64,000 nucleotides of DNA, taken from Pelagimonas varians (lineage in GTDB: Bacteria; Pseudomonadota; Alphaproteobacteria; Rhodobacterales; Rhodobacteraceae). Both the position numbers and the translations under genes were made by a program. Below the pieces are notes generated by a model, which was given only the letters and a program-made list of their open reading frames with translations, did no database searches and was not told where the DNA came from. How positions within the stretch are numbered: the first letter of the stretch is position 1; each line of letters starts with the position of its first letter. Of the stretch, positions 1 through 9,410 are shown piece by piece. The stretch is taken from the NCBI RefSeq assembly GCF_003208435.1, contig NZ_QKMF01000010.1, forward strand, positions 107,324 through 171,323, read 5' to 3'.

Positions 1-108
1 AAAGACGCCGAAACGGCGCGCACCACCATGGCGCGTCATATTCGTCAAGTGACACAGCGCATTGTGCCCCTTGAACGCGAACATCCGGAGTTTTTCCGGA
101 CAACCTGA
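1..108 (+). CDS. GntR-family regulator, C-terminal fragment (cut by window edge)
   Basis: Frame 1 is open from the first base to a TGA at 106-108 and encodes 35 residues ending EFFRTT. The stretch DAETARTTMARHI resembles the last helix of the FCD ligand-binding domain of FadR/GntR regulators, where a DAxxARxxMxxHI pattern is usual. Only the tail is visible, so the ligand cannot be told. It ends 11 bases before the aldo/keto reductase start, so the two may be co-transcribed. The family call is an inference from a short motif. Confidence 0.6.
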   Translation, partial: KDAETARTTMARHIRQVTQRIVPLEREHPEFFRTT

Positions 109-119
109 ATTGAGACCCC

Positions 120-1169
120 ATGAAGCTGGCCACAAAAAACCTACTGAACCAACGCACCCAATCCCCCGTTGCGCTCACACAACTTGGCTTTGGCGCTGCG
201 CCACTTGGCAATCTGTATCGCAAACTTGAAGACCGCGACGCCCAAGCCACCCTTGATGCGGCTTGGGCGTCCGGCATCCGCTATTTTGACACTGCCCCGC
301 AATACGGGCTGGGCCGGTCCGAATTGCGGATGTCTGATGCGTTGCGCAGATTTGATTCTGACGCGCGGACGCTGTCCACAAAGGTTGGCCGCGTCTTGAA
401 GGACTGCGCGCCAAGCGAAGTTACGCCCGAAGCCTTTGTTGACGTGCCTCAAAAGCGGATCGTCTTTGATTTCACCTATGACGGGATCCTGCGCAGCTAT
501 GAGGATAGCATCGCCCGCCTTGGGACGGATCAGATTGATATGCTGTTTTTACATGACATTGACGCAGGCACCCACGGCCAATCATTCGAAGACAACAACC
601 TGCATCAGTTGTTTTCCCAAGGTGGCTATCGCGCCTTGTCAGAGCTGCGAGACGCGGGAAAAATTTCCGCCATCGGCGCAGGTGTGAACACATGGCAGAT
701 CTGCGAACGTCTCTTGGGTGAGGCCGATTTCGACGGGTTTCTTTTGGCAGGGCGCTATACGCTTCTGGAACAAGACCCGCTTGATAGCTTCTTGCCGCTC
801 TGCGTCAAACGCGATGTCGGGATCATTCTGGGCGGCCCTTACAATTCGGGAATTCTGGCCACGGGCGCTGTCGACGGCGCGCGCTATGATTACGCCCCTG
901 CGCCAGAAAACATCCTGCAACGTGTTCGCGAATTGAGCGACGTTTGCGCTGCACATGACACGCCCCTTATCGCGGCTGCGCTGCAATTTCCCCTTGGTCA
1001 CACCGCCGTGCAAACTGTTATTCCGGGGGCCTCCACGCCCGAAGAGGTGCGCCAGAACGTTGCCATTTTCGAAACATCTATCCCGGCCGGGCTTTGGTCG
1101 GATCTCAAATCCGAAGGCCTTATCCGCCCTGACGCACCGACTCCGTTGGCTGCTGATCAAGGTGCCTAG
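120..1169 (+). CDS. Aldo/keto reductase (D-threo-aldose 1-dehydrogenase / L-fucose dehydrogenase type)
   Basis: 349 residues, full length for the family. The AKR catalytic tetrad is visible as Asp57 and Tyr62 (YFDTAPQYG), Lys88 (STKVGR) and His145 (FLHDI). Members of this subgroup oxidise aldoses such as L-fucose or D-arabinose to lactones with NAD(P), or reduce pyridoxal-like aldehydes. It is cytosolic and follows the regulator fragment closely, which suggests a sugar-acid or lactone pathway continuing left of the window. A lactonase-like amidohydrolase occurs at 35.6 kb but is too far away to be linked. The substrate is not determined by the sequence. Confidence 0.8.
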   Translation: MKLATKNLLNQRTQSPVALTQLGFGAAPLGNLYRKLEDRDAQATLDAAWASGIRYFDTAPQYGLGRSELRMSDALRRFDSDARTLSTKVGRVLKDCAPSEVTPEAFVDVPQKRIVFDFTYDGILRSYEDSIARLGTDQIDMLFLHDIDAGTHGQSFEDNNLHQLFSQGGYRALSELRDAGKISAIGAGVNTWQICERLLGEADFDGFLLAGRYTLLEQDPLDSFLPLCVKRDVGIILGGPYNSGILATGAVDGARYDYAPAPENILQRVRELSDVCAAHDTPLIAAALQFPLGHTAVQTVIPGASTPEEVRQNVAIFETSIPAGLWSDLKSEGLIRPDAPTPLAADQGA

Positions 1170-1253
1170 CCCAGATTATAGACGTTCACCGGCAGCACCG
1201 GCAGCACCGGCACAGGGGTAGTTGGCACAGTTTTTGATGCCGGGATGAGACAG

Positions 1254-2174
1254 TCAGGCGTGCGCTTCGATCAGACAGTTTAGGAATGCCGCAGTCTTCC
1301 GGTCTGGTCGGTGCCGCTTGCGTGTGATTGCGGCAAACGGAACAGTATAAGAAATCTCATCAAGGAACAGCGGCCAGAACCGCCCCGCACCACCGATGCC
1401 ATTGATGACATGATCTGCAAGAAAACCAAGATATCGACCCGATTGCACCAAAAGCGCCAGCGCTTCTTCGTCCTTCACACTCGCAGCGCGTTCAAGCCCA
1501 AGCATATTGGTTGCGCGCATATTGGGTGAGTTGAAAGAATACCCTGCATATTTATGCTCGGACAAGGTCGTCTTTGGATCACAGCCCTGGCTGTTCTGTT
1601 CGAACAGCGGATGACCTGCGCCGCAATAAAGGCTCATTTGGGCAGAGTAAATTTCGGTGTATGTAAGCAGCGACGACGTTTGATAAATTGGCATAACCGC
1701 CAGATCCAGAGATCCGTTGACGACATTGGCCTCAAGTGCCGTCAACGGATCCAACGATATTTCCAGTGTTACATTTGGAGCCAGCTCATCAAACTTCGCG
1801 ATAGCCTTGTCTATTTGCGCCTTGGGGTTGGCCGATGACTGATCATAAAGTCCAAAGCGAATGGTGCCGGACATCGTGCTTTGAATAGCATCGACGCCAG
1901 AGCGAAATTCATCAATCCGAGCAAGCAATTGCACCGTCAATAGAAGAACTTGCTCTCCCTCGGGCGTCAAGCTGAAGCCGGACGGGCCGCGATTACACAA
2001 GCGCAGCCCAAGCCGGGCCTCCAGGTCGGAAATATGACGGGAGATCGTAGATTTTCCGATGTTCAGCTCAAGCTCAGAGGCCGCAATCCCGTTGCAGGCC
2101 GCAACAACAACGAAGACGCGCAGCAACCGCACATCGACGTCTCCCAATGATTTCAGGATCGCTTGTCTAGCCAC
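1254..2174 (-). CDS. LysR-family transcriptional regulator
   Basis: 306 residues with an N-terminal winged helix-turn-helix (about residues 15-75, with the typical GKSTISRHISDLEARLG recognition region) and a C-terminal substrate-binding-like effector domain. The start is taken as GTG at 2174, with AGGAAA about 8 bases upstream. It is divergent from the BCCT transporter, so it probably controls that gene in response to the transported solute. Short inverted repeats in the shared promoter (GGTTTC/GAAACC at 2179-2198 and AACCTT/AAGGTT at 2195-2213) lie against its start and could be its own operator. Confidence 0.85.
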   Translation of the reverse strand: MARQAILKSLGDVDVRLLRVFVVVAACNGIAASELELNIGKSTISRHISDLEARLGLRLCNRGPSGFSLTPEGEQVLLLTVQLLARIDEFRSGVDAIQSTMSGTIRFGLYDQSSANPKAQIDKAIAKFDELAPNVTLEISLDPLTALEANVVNGSLDLAVMPIYQTSSLLTYTEIYSAQMSLYCGAGHPLFEQNSQGCDPKTTLSEHKYAGYSFNSPNMRATNMLGLERAASVKDEEALALLVQSGRYLGFLADHVINGIGGAGRFWPLFLDEISYTVPFAAITRKRHRPDRKTAAFLNCLIEAHA

Positions 2175-2178
2175 GCAT

Positions 2179-2213
2179 GGTTTCCTTTTGATGAAACCTT
2201 AGAGAGAAAGGTT
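2179..2213. promoter_or_regulatory. Overlapping inverted repeats in lysR/BCCT promoter region
   Basis: GGTTTC (2179-2184) pairs with GAAACC (2193-2198), and AACCTT (2195-2200) pairs with AAGGTT (2208-2213). The two dyads share bases and sit just upstream of the LysR regulator start, a usual place for autoregulatory LysR binding. Function is inferred from position only. Confidence 0.35.
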
Positions 2214-2354
2214 GTGAATTTTCAAACCAGATTCTTCCCCTAACGTAAATGCAGGTGCTCAACAAAATCACCAATTCAACGCTGCGCCGCAGGAGGCAAG
2301 GCGGCCAGTTGGTGACGCAAAAATAGAGCCGCCAGAACCAACAAAGAGGAAGCC

Positions 2355-4037
2355 ATGTCTTTAAAACCACCCCTAATGGACTTGCCAATCCAGACATCCG
2401 ACAACGGATTCTACACTGGCTTTAGCAAAAGTGTTGCCATCTACTCGAAGATAATCGTCGCGATCCTGGTGATCTGGGCCGTTGTTTTTCCTGAGCAGGC
2501 TGGCCGCATTCTAAATGCAATCAACAGCTTTATTTTGGCCAATACGGCCTATTGGTACATTTACATTGTCGCCCTGTTTTTCACCGTCTGCACCGTTCTT
2601 GCGATTATTCCCGCTTCAGGCCGTCTGAAGCTGGGCGTTGAGGGCGACAAACCCGAGTTTGGAGATTTTTCATGGTTTTCCATGATGTTTGGCGCGGCAA
2701 TCGGTGTCGGCATGCTGACATGGGCTGTGGCCGAACCAGTTTATCACTTTCAAAACAACCCCGATGTGATCGCCGGATTTGCCGAAGGCGGAAACGCTGA
2801 CAATGTGCGCAATGCCTACAAATGGTCAAACCTGCACTGGGGCTTTGGCGCGTGGGCTTGCTACGGCATCACGGGGATGGCGATGGCGTATTTCAGCTAC
2901 CGCCGCGGGCTGCCTTTGACTGTGCGGTCATCCCTGACGCCGATTTTCGGCAAAGCGCTGTCCGGCGCACTTGGCAATGTGATCGATATCGTGGCCGTTG
3001 TTGCGACTATTCTGGGCGTTGCACAGGCGCTTGGATTTGGCGTTGAGCAATTCGTAGCCGGCATGACGCGGATCGGCATCGGAGGCATGACAAACGAAGC
3101 GGGCACGGCTAACACCTATGGTGTTCTGGTTGCGATCGCGATCATCATGACCGCATCAACCGCATCGGCGCTGTCCGGCGTCGGAAAAGGGATCAAGTTG
3201 CTGTCCAACGTCAACATGGTCTTGTCCATTTTTCTGTTGGGGTTCTTTCTGGTTTTCGGGTCCACATTCTTTGGATTGAATGCCTTGTTCTTCGGCATCA
3301 TCGACTACATCATGGCGCTGCCGAAACTGATGTTTCAAGTCTTCCGGACTGACGGTATTGAGGGATCGGTCGCAACAAAGCTTGAAAACTGGCAAGGGGC
3401 TTGGTCCGTATTCTACTGGGCATGGTGGGTCGCATTCGCGCCGTTCGTCGGGATGTTTCTTGCGCGGATTTCCAAAGGCCGCACGATCCGGGAATTTGTT
3501 CTCGGTGCGATGATCATCCCCGCAATAATGTGTTTCGTTTGGTTCAGTTTTGCAGGTGGAACAGCGATTGATCTGACGCTCAATGGTGGGGCGGGAGACG
3601 TGATCTTTTCCCGCCCGGATGGTGACAAGATTTTCGCAATGGTCGTTTACATGCTGGGTCAGAATCTTGGCTGGATCATGTCTGCACTTATTGTAATTTT
3701 GTTGCTGACCTATCTGGTGACAACTGCCGACTCCGCTGTCTTGATCGTCAACACCATCAACGCAGCCGGAGACGAAGGACCAAAAGCGCGCCCGCATATC
3801 TACTTCTGGGGCATCGCACTGGGTGCTGTTGTGGCTGGTTTGTTGATTGCCGGTGGTCCCGGTGGTGGCCTAAAAGCCATTCAAACCGCGATGGTCATCG
3901 GCGCGTTTCCTTTTTCCATTGTTATGGTTTTGCAATGTGGCGCTTTGATCAAAGGCATCTGGAACGACACTAAACGGAGTTCCAATGGCGTGCAGGCAAC
4001 GACGGATTCCGTTGTGGTTTCCGCCGCAGCTGAATGA
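2355..4037 (+). CDS. BCCT-family betaine/carnitine/choline-type transporter
   Basis: 560 residues with about 12 hydrophobic segments. The glycine-rich helix GAAIGVGMLTWAVAEP corresponds to the substrate/sodium segment of BCCT carriers, and the tryptophan-rich stretch YWAWWVAFAPFVG (about residues 355-368) is the family's substrate-binding motif region. These proteins take up quaternary ammonium or sulfonium solutes such as glycine betaine, carnitine or DMSP with Na+ or H+. The ATG at 2355 follows AGAGGAAG. The divergent LysR gene is the likely regulator. The exact substrate cannot be read from the sequence. Confidence 0.92.
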   Translation: MSLKPPLMDLPIQTSDNGFYTGFSKSVAIYSKIIVAILVIWAVVFPEQAGRILNAINSFILANTAYWYIYIVALFFTVCTVLAIIPASGRLKLGVEGDKPEFGDFSWFSMMFGAAIGVGMLTWAVAEPVYHFQNNPDVIAGFAEGGNADNVRNAYKWSNLHWGFGAWACYGITGMAMAYFSYRRGLPLTVRSSLTPIFGKALSGALGNVIDIVAVVATILGVAQALGFGVEQFVAGMTRIGIGGMTNEAGTANTYGVLVAIAIIMTASTASALSGVGKGIKLLSNVNMVLSIFLLGFFLVFGSTFFGLNALFFGIIDYIMALPKLMFQVFRTDGIEGSVATKLENWQGAWSVFYWAWWVAFAPFVGMFLARISKGRTIREFVLGAMIIPAIMCFVWFSFAGGTAIDLTLNGGAGDVIFSRPDGDKIFAMVVYMLGQNLGWIMSALIVILLLTYLVTTADSAVLIVNTINAAGDEGPKARPHIYFWGIALGAVVAGLLIAGGPGGGLKAIQTAMVIGAFPFSIVMVLQCGALIKGIWNDTKRSSNGVQATTDSVVVSAAAE

Positions 4038-4062
4038 AACTGAGCCGGGGCTGAACGCATCT

Positions 4063-4094
4063 TGATGGCACAGGTTTACAAATTTGTGCCATCA
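4063..4094. terminator. Hairpin between convergent BCCT and rhaK genes
   Basis: A perfect 10-bp stem (TGATGGCACA 4063-4072, TGTGCCATCA 4085-4094) encloses a 12-base loop. It lies between the stop of the BCCT gene (4037) and the stop of rhaK (4109). There is no long T-run, but placement between convergent genes suits a two-way terminator. Confidence 0.6.
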
Positions 4095-4108
4095 GGCGCT
4101 GCGATACT

Positions 4109-5479
4109 TCACAGGCACGCGCGCCAGTTTTCTGCATAGCGCTCCAATTGACGAACAGTCTCAGGTTTACTGTGCATCTCGACCGGTGCCACCATAGACG
4201 CCGACACCAACATGGCGGCCCCGATACTTGTTCCGGTTTTTGAACGTGCAGCCCCAGCGCCTTCGGGCCGCAACACCGCCAGCATATCAAGAAAATCCAG
4301 ATTTCGGGCAAAAGACCCTTCGACCAGTGTGGGCCCTTGCGCGCCAATCAAGCCAAGGCAGCTGTCCGTCATCAAGGCCAGATAGAGAGACAGCGCATAA
4401 ATCCGCTGGCCGTCCGTTTCTGGCGCGCTGCTCCAACCGGACACACGGCCTGGAAACGGGCCGCTGTTGGGCTCAACCGCAGGCAACAACATGATGCCAT
4501 TTTGCAAAACCGCCTGCCGGTCTTGTGCCGTTGGTTCAGCCGTCGATCCATTGCGGATCAATTCGTATTCGCGCCCGCCCATAAAACGGGCGGATGGAAC
4601 GGGTGCCCCAAGCGCATTGACATTGACCAGTGTGTCGCGCGCCGGGTCAAGGTCCACCTTCGCCCCGTTCACCGCCATGACAACAACCCAAGTGCCTGTG
4701 GAGACAACAGAAAACCGGCGTTCCTTGCTTTGCAGATAAGGAACCAATGAGGCGTTGCTATCATGAATGCCGCAAACAACCGGTGTCCGTGATCGCAAGC
4801 CCGTCTCCTGTACAACATCCGGCGTCAAGGTGCCCAAAACCTGTGAAGACGGCAAAGCCGGAGCCAGTTTGTCAGACAACCCCAGCGTTTCCACCAGCCC
4901 CGAAGGCGACCCCGTCCAAGGGTTCCACAAGTCCGTATGGCACCCAAGAGAGGTCACATCACAGGCCAGTTCTCCGGTGAGCCGATAGGCCCAATACTGC
5001 GGATAGGTTATGACATGCGCAGTGCGATCCAAAAGAGACGGATCTTGTTCGAACAGCCAGTGCAATTGTGCCCCTGCGTTCAGACCTCCGGGCAAACGGG
5101 GGGATCCGGTTAGGGAAAACTCCGGCCGTAGTGCGCCGTATTCTTCCGAACAGCCATCCGGCCCGTCATGTTCATAATCAAGCATCGGAGTCGCCAGATT
5201 GCCGCGATCATCCACCAAAACAAGCGCAGCCCCGTGGGTTGTGATCGAAATCGCATCCACCCCGTGACTGCTGTGAAATGCCGCCAAATTCTCAAGGAAG
5301 AACGCCCAATGGCCGTCCAGATCAAAATGCGGATACGGGGCCTTGCGGATCACCGCATTCGGCCGGGTCACAACGGCAATTTCGGACAGGGTTTCGCCGT
5401 CAACCAACGCCAGTTTCGCGTTGGTCTTTCCGACATCGATCACTGCGATATGTTTGGGGGTTTTTGCCGGATCGCTCAT
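4109..5479 (-). CDS. rhaK: RhaK, FGGY-family sugar kinase of the rhamnose locus
   Basis: 456 residues. The N-terminal phosphate-binding region ([16 protein letters not shown], about 12-27) and the conserved [13 protein letters not shown] segment with the candidate catalytic Asp (about 240) are those of FGGY carbohydrate kinases. In Rhizobium leguminosarum the homologous rhaK phosphorylates the sugar and is also needed for ABC uptake. It is the last gene of the leftward rhaRSTPQUK operon, and its start overlaps the rhaU stop by four bases (ATGA). A bidirectional hairpin follows. The role is inferred from the family plus the conserved gene order. Confidence 0.88.
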   Translation of the reverse strand: MSDPAKTPKHIAVIDVGKTNAKLALVDGETLSEIAVVTRPNAVIRKAPYPHFDLDGHWAFFLENLAAFHSSHGVDAISITTHGAALVLVDDRGNLATPMLDYEHDGPDGCSEEYGALRPEFSLTGSPRLPGGLNAGAQLHWLFEQDPSLLDRTAHVITYPQYWAYRLTGELACDVTSLGCHTDLWNPWTGSPSGLVETLGLSDKLAPALPSSQVLGTLTPDVVQETGLRSRTPVVCGIHDSNASLVPYLQSKERRFSVVSTGTWVVVMAVNGAKVDLDPARDTLVNVNALGAPVPSARFMGGREYELIRNGSTAEPTAQDRQAVLQNGIMLLPAVEPNSGPFPGRVSGWSSAPETDGQRIYALSLYLALMTDSCLGLIGAQGPTLVEGSFARNLDFLDMLAVLRPEGAGAARSKTGTSIGAAMLVSASMVAPVEMHSKPETVRQLERYAENWRACL

Positions 5480-5790
5480 GGCAAATGAAACACGGTTTCA
5501 AGCGGGTGCACCACCGGTGCGTTGTCTGCCTGCGTTTCCATGATATCCGCCATATGGGCCCACCAACGCTGCATGACAGGATGGTTGGGCAAGTCTTCCA
5601 ATGCACGGGCATCCTTGCACCAGAGCACCGCAAACAAGTCACCTGTGTCTTCGGCGAAATGGATCGAATAATCCTCTACGCCCGCCGCTTTGAGACGCTG
5701 CACCAGCTCTGGCCAGATCTCGTCATGGCGTTTGCGGTATTTCACAATCTGGCCGGGGTTCAACCGCATCCGAAAGGCGACTTTTTCCAT
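5476..5790 (-). CDS. rhaU: RhaU, L-rhamnose mutarotase
   Basis: 104 residues from the ATG at 5790, the usual length for RhaM/RhaU mutarotases; a longer open frame upstream would run into rhaQ. The motifs [21 protein letters not shown] and [16 protein letters not shown] are typical of the family, whose fold carries His and Trp residues that bind the pyranose. It interconverts the alpha and beta anomers of L-rhamnose so that the isomerase and kinase get the right form. It sits between rhaQ (5 bases away) and rhaK (4-base overlap). Confidence 0.9.
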   Translation of the reverse strand: MEKVAFRMRLNPGQIVKYRKRHDEIWPELVQRLKAAGVEDYSIHFAEDTGDLFAVLWCKDARALEDLPNHPVMQRWWAHMADIMETQADNAPVVHPLETVFHLP

Positions 5791-5794
5791 AGCC

Positions 5795-6796
5795 TCAAAC
5801 CCTCTTTTTGCGCCACATGGACCACAAACGCGGCAGGGCAATGACCCCGATCAGCAGCAGTCCGATAAAGATCGACATGACGATACCCGGCACATTCAAC
5901 AAACCAAGCCCAAAGGTCACCAACCCCATAACAAAGGCGGCAATGACAACCCCCGGAATAGACCCCGAGCCGCCCAGAATATTGACGCCGCCCAAGACAA
6001 CCATGGTCACCACTTCCAACTCCATTCCACTCGCGATGGAGGGCCGAGTGGACCCAAGGCGCGATGTCAGACAGACCGCCGCCAGACCGGACATCAGACC
6101 GGTTAGCAAGAACAAGATCATCTTGACCCGATCAACGCGGATGCCGGAAAACAAAGCCCCTGTCGGGTTGTTGCCAACGGCATAAACCGTGCGGCCAAAA
6201 CTGGTTTTGTGCAACAAGAGGCCAAAGACAACCGCTAGTAGCGCAAAAATCACAAACTCGACCGAGATCACCCAAAAGACATAGCCCTGCCCGAACCATG
6301 CAAAGTCAGCCGGATAGCCGCGAAACGCGCCATCCCCGAGAATGATGTAGCTCAGACCGCGAAACAGGCTCATGGTGCCGATGGTCACAACAATCGACGG
6401 CAGGCCCAGTTTGGTCACCAACGCGCCGTTGAAGGCTCCGCACAGCATCCCGGTGGCAAGCCCGACCAGAACCAAAACCGGCGTGCCCGCCCCCATTTCC
6501 ATCGCAACCCCCATCGCGGTGGACGCCAGCGCGATGATCGACGCAACAGACAGATCAATTTCACCCGCAATAATCAGCAAAGCCATGGCAAAGGCAATCA
6601 TCGCCTTTTCGGTGAAATTGAACGTGGCGTCCGACAGGTTCCAAGCATCCAGAAAATAGGGGGACGCCAGCGTGTTAAGGATAAAAATTCCAACGGCAAC
6701 CGCCAAGAGCAAGCTTTCCCAACTCATCAAACGGGCCTGCATCGGCGATCTCAGACGGTCGGGGATATGACGGGGCGTGGTTTGTGACATACTCAT
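5795..6796 (-). CDS. rhaQ: RhaQ, rhamnose ABC transporter permease
   Basis: 333 residues with 8-10 hydrophobic segments. It carries the ribose-type permease signature region ([16 protein letters not shown], about 82-97) and [14 protein letters not shown], both typical of BPD_transp_2 sugar permeases. It forms the membrane channel with RhaP. Its start overlaps the rhaP stop by four bases, indicating translational coupling. The assignment as RhaQ rather than RhaP follows gene order in the rhizobial rha operon. Confidence 0.9.
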   Translation of the reverse strand: MSMSQTTPRHIPDRLRSPMQARLMSWESLLLAVAVGIFILNTLASPYFLDAWNLSDATFNFTEKAMIAFAMALLIIAGEIDLSVASIIALASTAMGVAMEMGAGTPVLVLVGLATGMLCGAFNGALVTKLGLPSIVVTIGTMSLFRGLSYIILGDGAFRGYPADFAWFGQGYVFWVISVEFVIFALLAVVFGLLLHKTSFGRTVYAVGNNPTGALFSGIRVDRVKMILFLLTGLMSGLAAVCLTSRLGSTRPSIASGMELEVVTMVVLGGVNILGGSGSIPGVVIAAFVMGLVTFGLGLLNVPGIVMSIFIGLLLIGVIALPRLWSMWRKKRV

Positions 6797-7770
6797 TGCG
6801 CATGCTCCGCTGATTTGAGGATGATGCGGCCCTTGGACCGCCCGGATTGGGCATTAAATGCGACGGCGATGATGATTGCAGCGCCGGAAATCGCCAGTTG
6901 CCAAAAGGGCGAAATGTCGACGACCGGCAGGGCGTTTTTCACAACGCCAAGGAACAGCGCACCCAGCAATGTCCCCACAACAGTCCCTGCCCCGCCTGCA
7001 ATTGAAATCCCGCCGATAACGCAGGCGGCGACAACGTCCAGTTCAAAACCGCCAGCGATATCGACATAGGCCACCGAATAACGGGCGATCCAAAGATAGC
7101 CGGTCAAACCGGCCAACATGCCCGATATGGTAAAGGCCAAAAACTGCGTCCGGCCAACGTTAATTCCAGTATAGACAGCCGCGTGCGGGTTGCCGCCCAC
7201 CGCATATATCGCGCGGCCCAGCGTTGTGCGGGCCATGACCACAATCATCACAATCGCAACCAAAATAGCGATCCACCCCAATACGGGCATCCCCAGTAAG
7301 CTGGCCCTTGGGAAGGCCGTGAACGAGGCACTCATCTCATGGGCGTTGATCCACTTGCCATCGGTCAACAAAAAGATGACACCGCGAAAAATGGTCATCG
7401 TGCCAAGGGTGACGACAATCGGCGGAATGCTTAACTTCCAAACCAAAAGCCCGTTGATAGCCCCCAGTGCAGCCCCCATAACCATTGCAAAGCAAATCAG
7501 CACGAATATTGGCAGGTCCGGCATCGCGACGTTGATCATAGCGCAAACCATGCCTGTTAAGGCCAGGTTGGCGGCAACGGACAGATCGATACAGCGTGTC
7601 AGGATCACCACCATTTGTCCGATCGCAAGGATCATAAGCGGCGATGTGTCGGTGAACACGGCGATCAGATTGGATGGGACGACAAAGCCGGGAAACCGCG
7701 TGGCCACAAGTGCCACCAACAGCGCAATGGCCCCGAACAAAATGGCTTCGCGGGATTTGAGCAAGGTCAT
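6793..7770 (-). CDS. rhaP: RhaP, rhamnose ABC transporter permease
   Basis: 325 residues, mostly hydrophobic, with the ribose-family permease motif TRCIDLSVAANLALTGM (about 59-75) and TLGTMTIFRGVIFLL. It is paralogous to the adjacent RhaQ, and the two are expected to form a heterodimeric channel energised by RhaT. It overlaps the rhaT stop by four bases (ATGA) and the rhaQ start by four. Confidence 0.9.
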   Translation of the reverse strand: MTLLKSREAILFGAIALLVALVATRFPGFVVPSNLIAVFTDTSPLMILAIGQMVVILTRCIDLSVAANLALTGMVCAMINVAMPDLPIFVLICFAMVMGAALGAINGLLVWKLSIPPIVVTLGTMTIFRGVIFLLTDGKWINAHEMSASFTAFPRASLLGMPVLGWIAILVAIVMIVVMARTTLGRAIYAVGGNPHAAVYTGINVGRTQFLAFTISGMLAGLTGYLWIARYSVAYVDIAGGFELDVVAACVIGGISIAGGAGTVVGTLLGALFLGVVKNALPVVDISPFWQLAISGAAIIIAVAFNAQSGRSKGRIILKSAEHAQ

Positions 7771-9314
7771 GTGTCACCTCCGGTTTCACGAATTCCGACC
7801 GCCTGCCGGACAAGGGTTTCGGGGGTCAAGGCATCGCCCTCCAACTCGGCGACCATGCGCCCGTCACGCATTACGATCACGCGATCAGACATGCCCATAA
7901 TCTCTGGGATTTCCGAACTGACCATAATCACAGAAAGGCCCTGTGCCGCCAATTCTGACATAAAATCATGGACTGCGGCCTTGGATCCGATATCGATACC
8001 TTTGGTCGGCTCGTCCAAAATGATCACCCGCGGTTTTGTTGCCAACCATTTGGCAATCACCACTTTTTGCTGGTTGCCACCCGAAAGCGCCCCGACGTTT
8101 GTATCCAGTGACGCGGCCCGCAGATCCAGCCGTTCGGTATATTCACGGGCCAAAGCGAATTCTTCGGCCATTCGCACGAACCCGTTGTTTGATGTCTTGT
8201 GCAGCGACGGCAAGGTCACGTTCTGGAAAATCGGCATGTCCAGAATGGCCCCCTGTTTACCCCGATCTTCGGGCACGTAAACAATGCCGGCTTTGATCGC
8301 CTCGGCCGGGGACCGGATCACGCGGATATCCCCCCCCACACGCACCGCCCCTTTGGACGGTTTGGTGATGCCAATCAGCGATTGCATGAATTCCGACCGC
8401 CCTGCCCCGACCAGCCCGTAAAATCCGAGAATTTCGCCGCGCCGCAGAGTAAAGTTGATGTCCTCGAATTCGGTCGGGTGACTGTAGCCCGCAACAACCA
8501 GAACATCTTCGCCAATTTCAGCCTCCCGTTTTGGGAACAGCTGATCAACTGAGCGGCCAACCATCATCTTGACCAGATCGGCTTCGGTCACATCATTCAT
8601 GATGCCCGCGCCCACCAACTGACCGTCACGAAAGACAGTGAACCGGTCCGCAATGCGGAAAATTTCGTCGAATTTATGTGAGATGAACAAGATTGCCTTG
8701 CCCTGCGCCTTGAGCGTGTCGACCAGTTCGTACAGTTCTTCGATCTCGGTCTGGCTCAGCGCGGCGGTTGGCTCGTCCATAATCACCACCTGCGCTTCGA
8801 CGGACAGCGCGCGGGCAATGGCCACCAAATGGCGGGAGGCAATGCTCAGATCCTTGAGCTTTACGGCCGGACTAATCTTCGCCCCGATCGAGGACAGGAT
8901 TTCACCGGTCTTTTTGTACATGGCCGCTGTGTCGATCAAGCCGAACCGACCTTTGGGCGCATGGCCAATAAACACATTCTCGGCGACCGACAATTCATCA
9001 AACAAAACCGTTTCTTGATGGATCGCCGTCACCCCGGCCTTTGCAGCATCTTGCGGTGTGGCAAAGGGGACAGGCGTGCCGCCCAGCAAAATCTGCCCGC
9101 CGTCAGGCTGATAGATTCCCGTCAATGTTTTCACGACCGTCGATTTTCCAGCGCCATTTTCACCGATCAAGGCCGTGACCTGACCTGCATAAAGGTCAAG
9201 CCGCACCCCATCGAGCGCTTTGACGCCGGGAAACACTTTGGTGATATTGTCGAGGGTCAAGACAGGCGGCGTATCACCCGATCCGTCCGCGCCCTGTGGG
9301 CCAAGATTTCGCAT
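7767..9314 (-). CDS. rhaT: RhaT, rhamnose ABC transporter ATPase (two ATPase domains)
   Basis: 515 residues from the ATG at 9314; the open frame runs further upstream, but this start best fits the family N-terminus. It contains two fused ATPase domains, as in RbsA-type proteins. The first has Walker A GENGAGKST and Walker B VVIMDEPTAALS. The second has the degenerate Walker A usual for this family (GLVGAGRSE), the signature LSGGNQQKVVIAKWL and Walker B VIILDEPTKGID. It powers uptake of rhamnose delivered by RhaS through RhaP/RhaQ. Confidence 0.92.
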   Translation of the reverse strand: MRNLGPQGADGSGDTPPVLTLDNITKVFPGVKALDGVRLDLYAGQVTALIGENGAGKSTVVKTLTGIYQPDGGQILLGGTPVPFATPQDAAKAGVTAIHQETVLFDELSVAENVFIGHAPKGRFGLIDTAAMYKKTGEILSSIGAKISPAVKLKDLSIASRHLVAIARALSVEAQVVIMDEPTAALSQTEIEELYELVDTLKAQGKAILFISHKFDEIFRIADRFTVFRDGQLVGAGIMNDVTEADLVKMMVGRSVDQLFPKREAEIGEDVLVVAGYSHPTEFEDINFTLRRGEILGFYGLVGAGRSEFMQSLIGITKPSKGAVRVGGDIRVIRSPAEAIKAGIVYVPEDRGKQGAILDMPIFQNVTLPSLHKTSNNGFVRMAEEFALAREYTERLDLRAASLDTNVGALSGGNQQKVVIAKWLATKPRVIILDEPTKGIDIGSKAAVHDFMSELAAQGLSVIMVSSEIPEIMGMSDRVIVMRDGRMVAELEGDALTPETLVRQAVGIRETGGDT

Positions 9315-9410
9315 CGCGCATCCTATAGCAAAGCCGCGCCTTGAAGGCGGGTCATGTCTTGGAAACCGGGGGCATGCAAAGCGTGCCCCCGGACATATCA
9401 AAGGATCTTA

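Noticed and set aside
1170..1253. CCGGCAGCA tandem units near 1190-1215 as a possible repeat element
   Set aside because: Only two to three short copies in a spacer; too little to call a functional repeat.
5795..7770. Long open frames on the plus strand opposite rhaP and rhaQ
   Set aside because: They are out-of-phase shadows of GC-rich membrane-protein genes and show no domain, start signal or continuity of their own.
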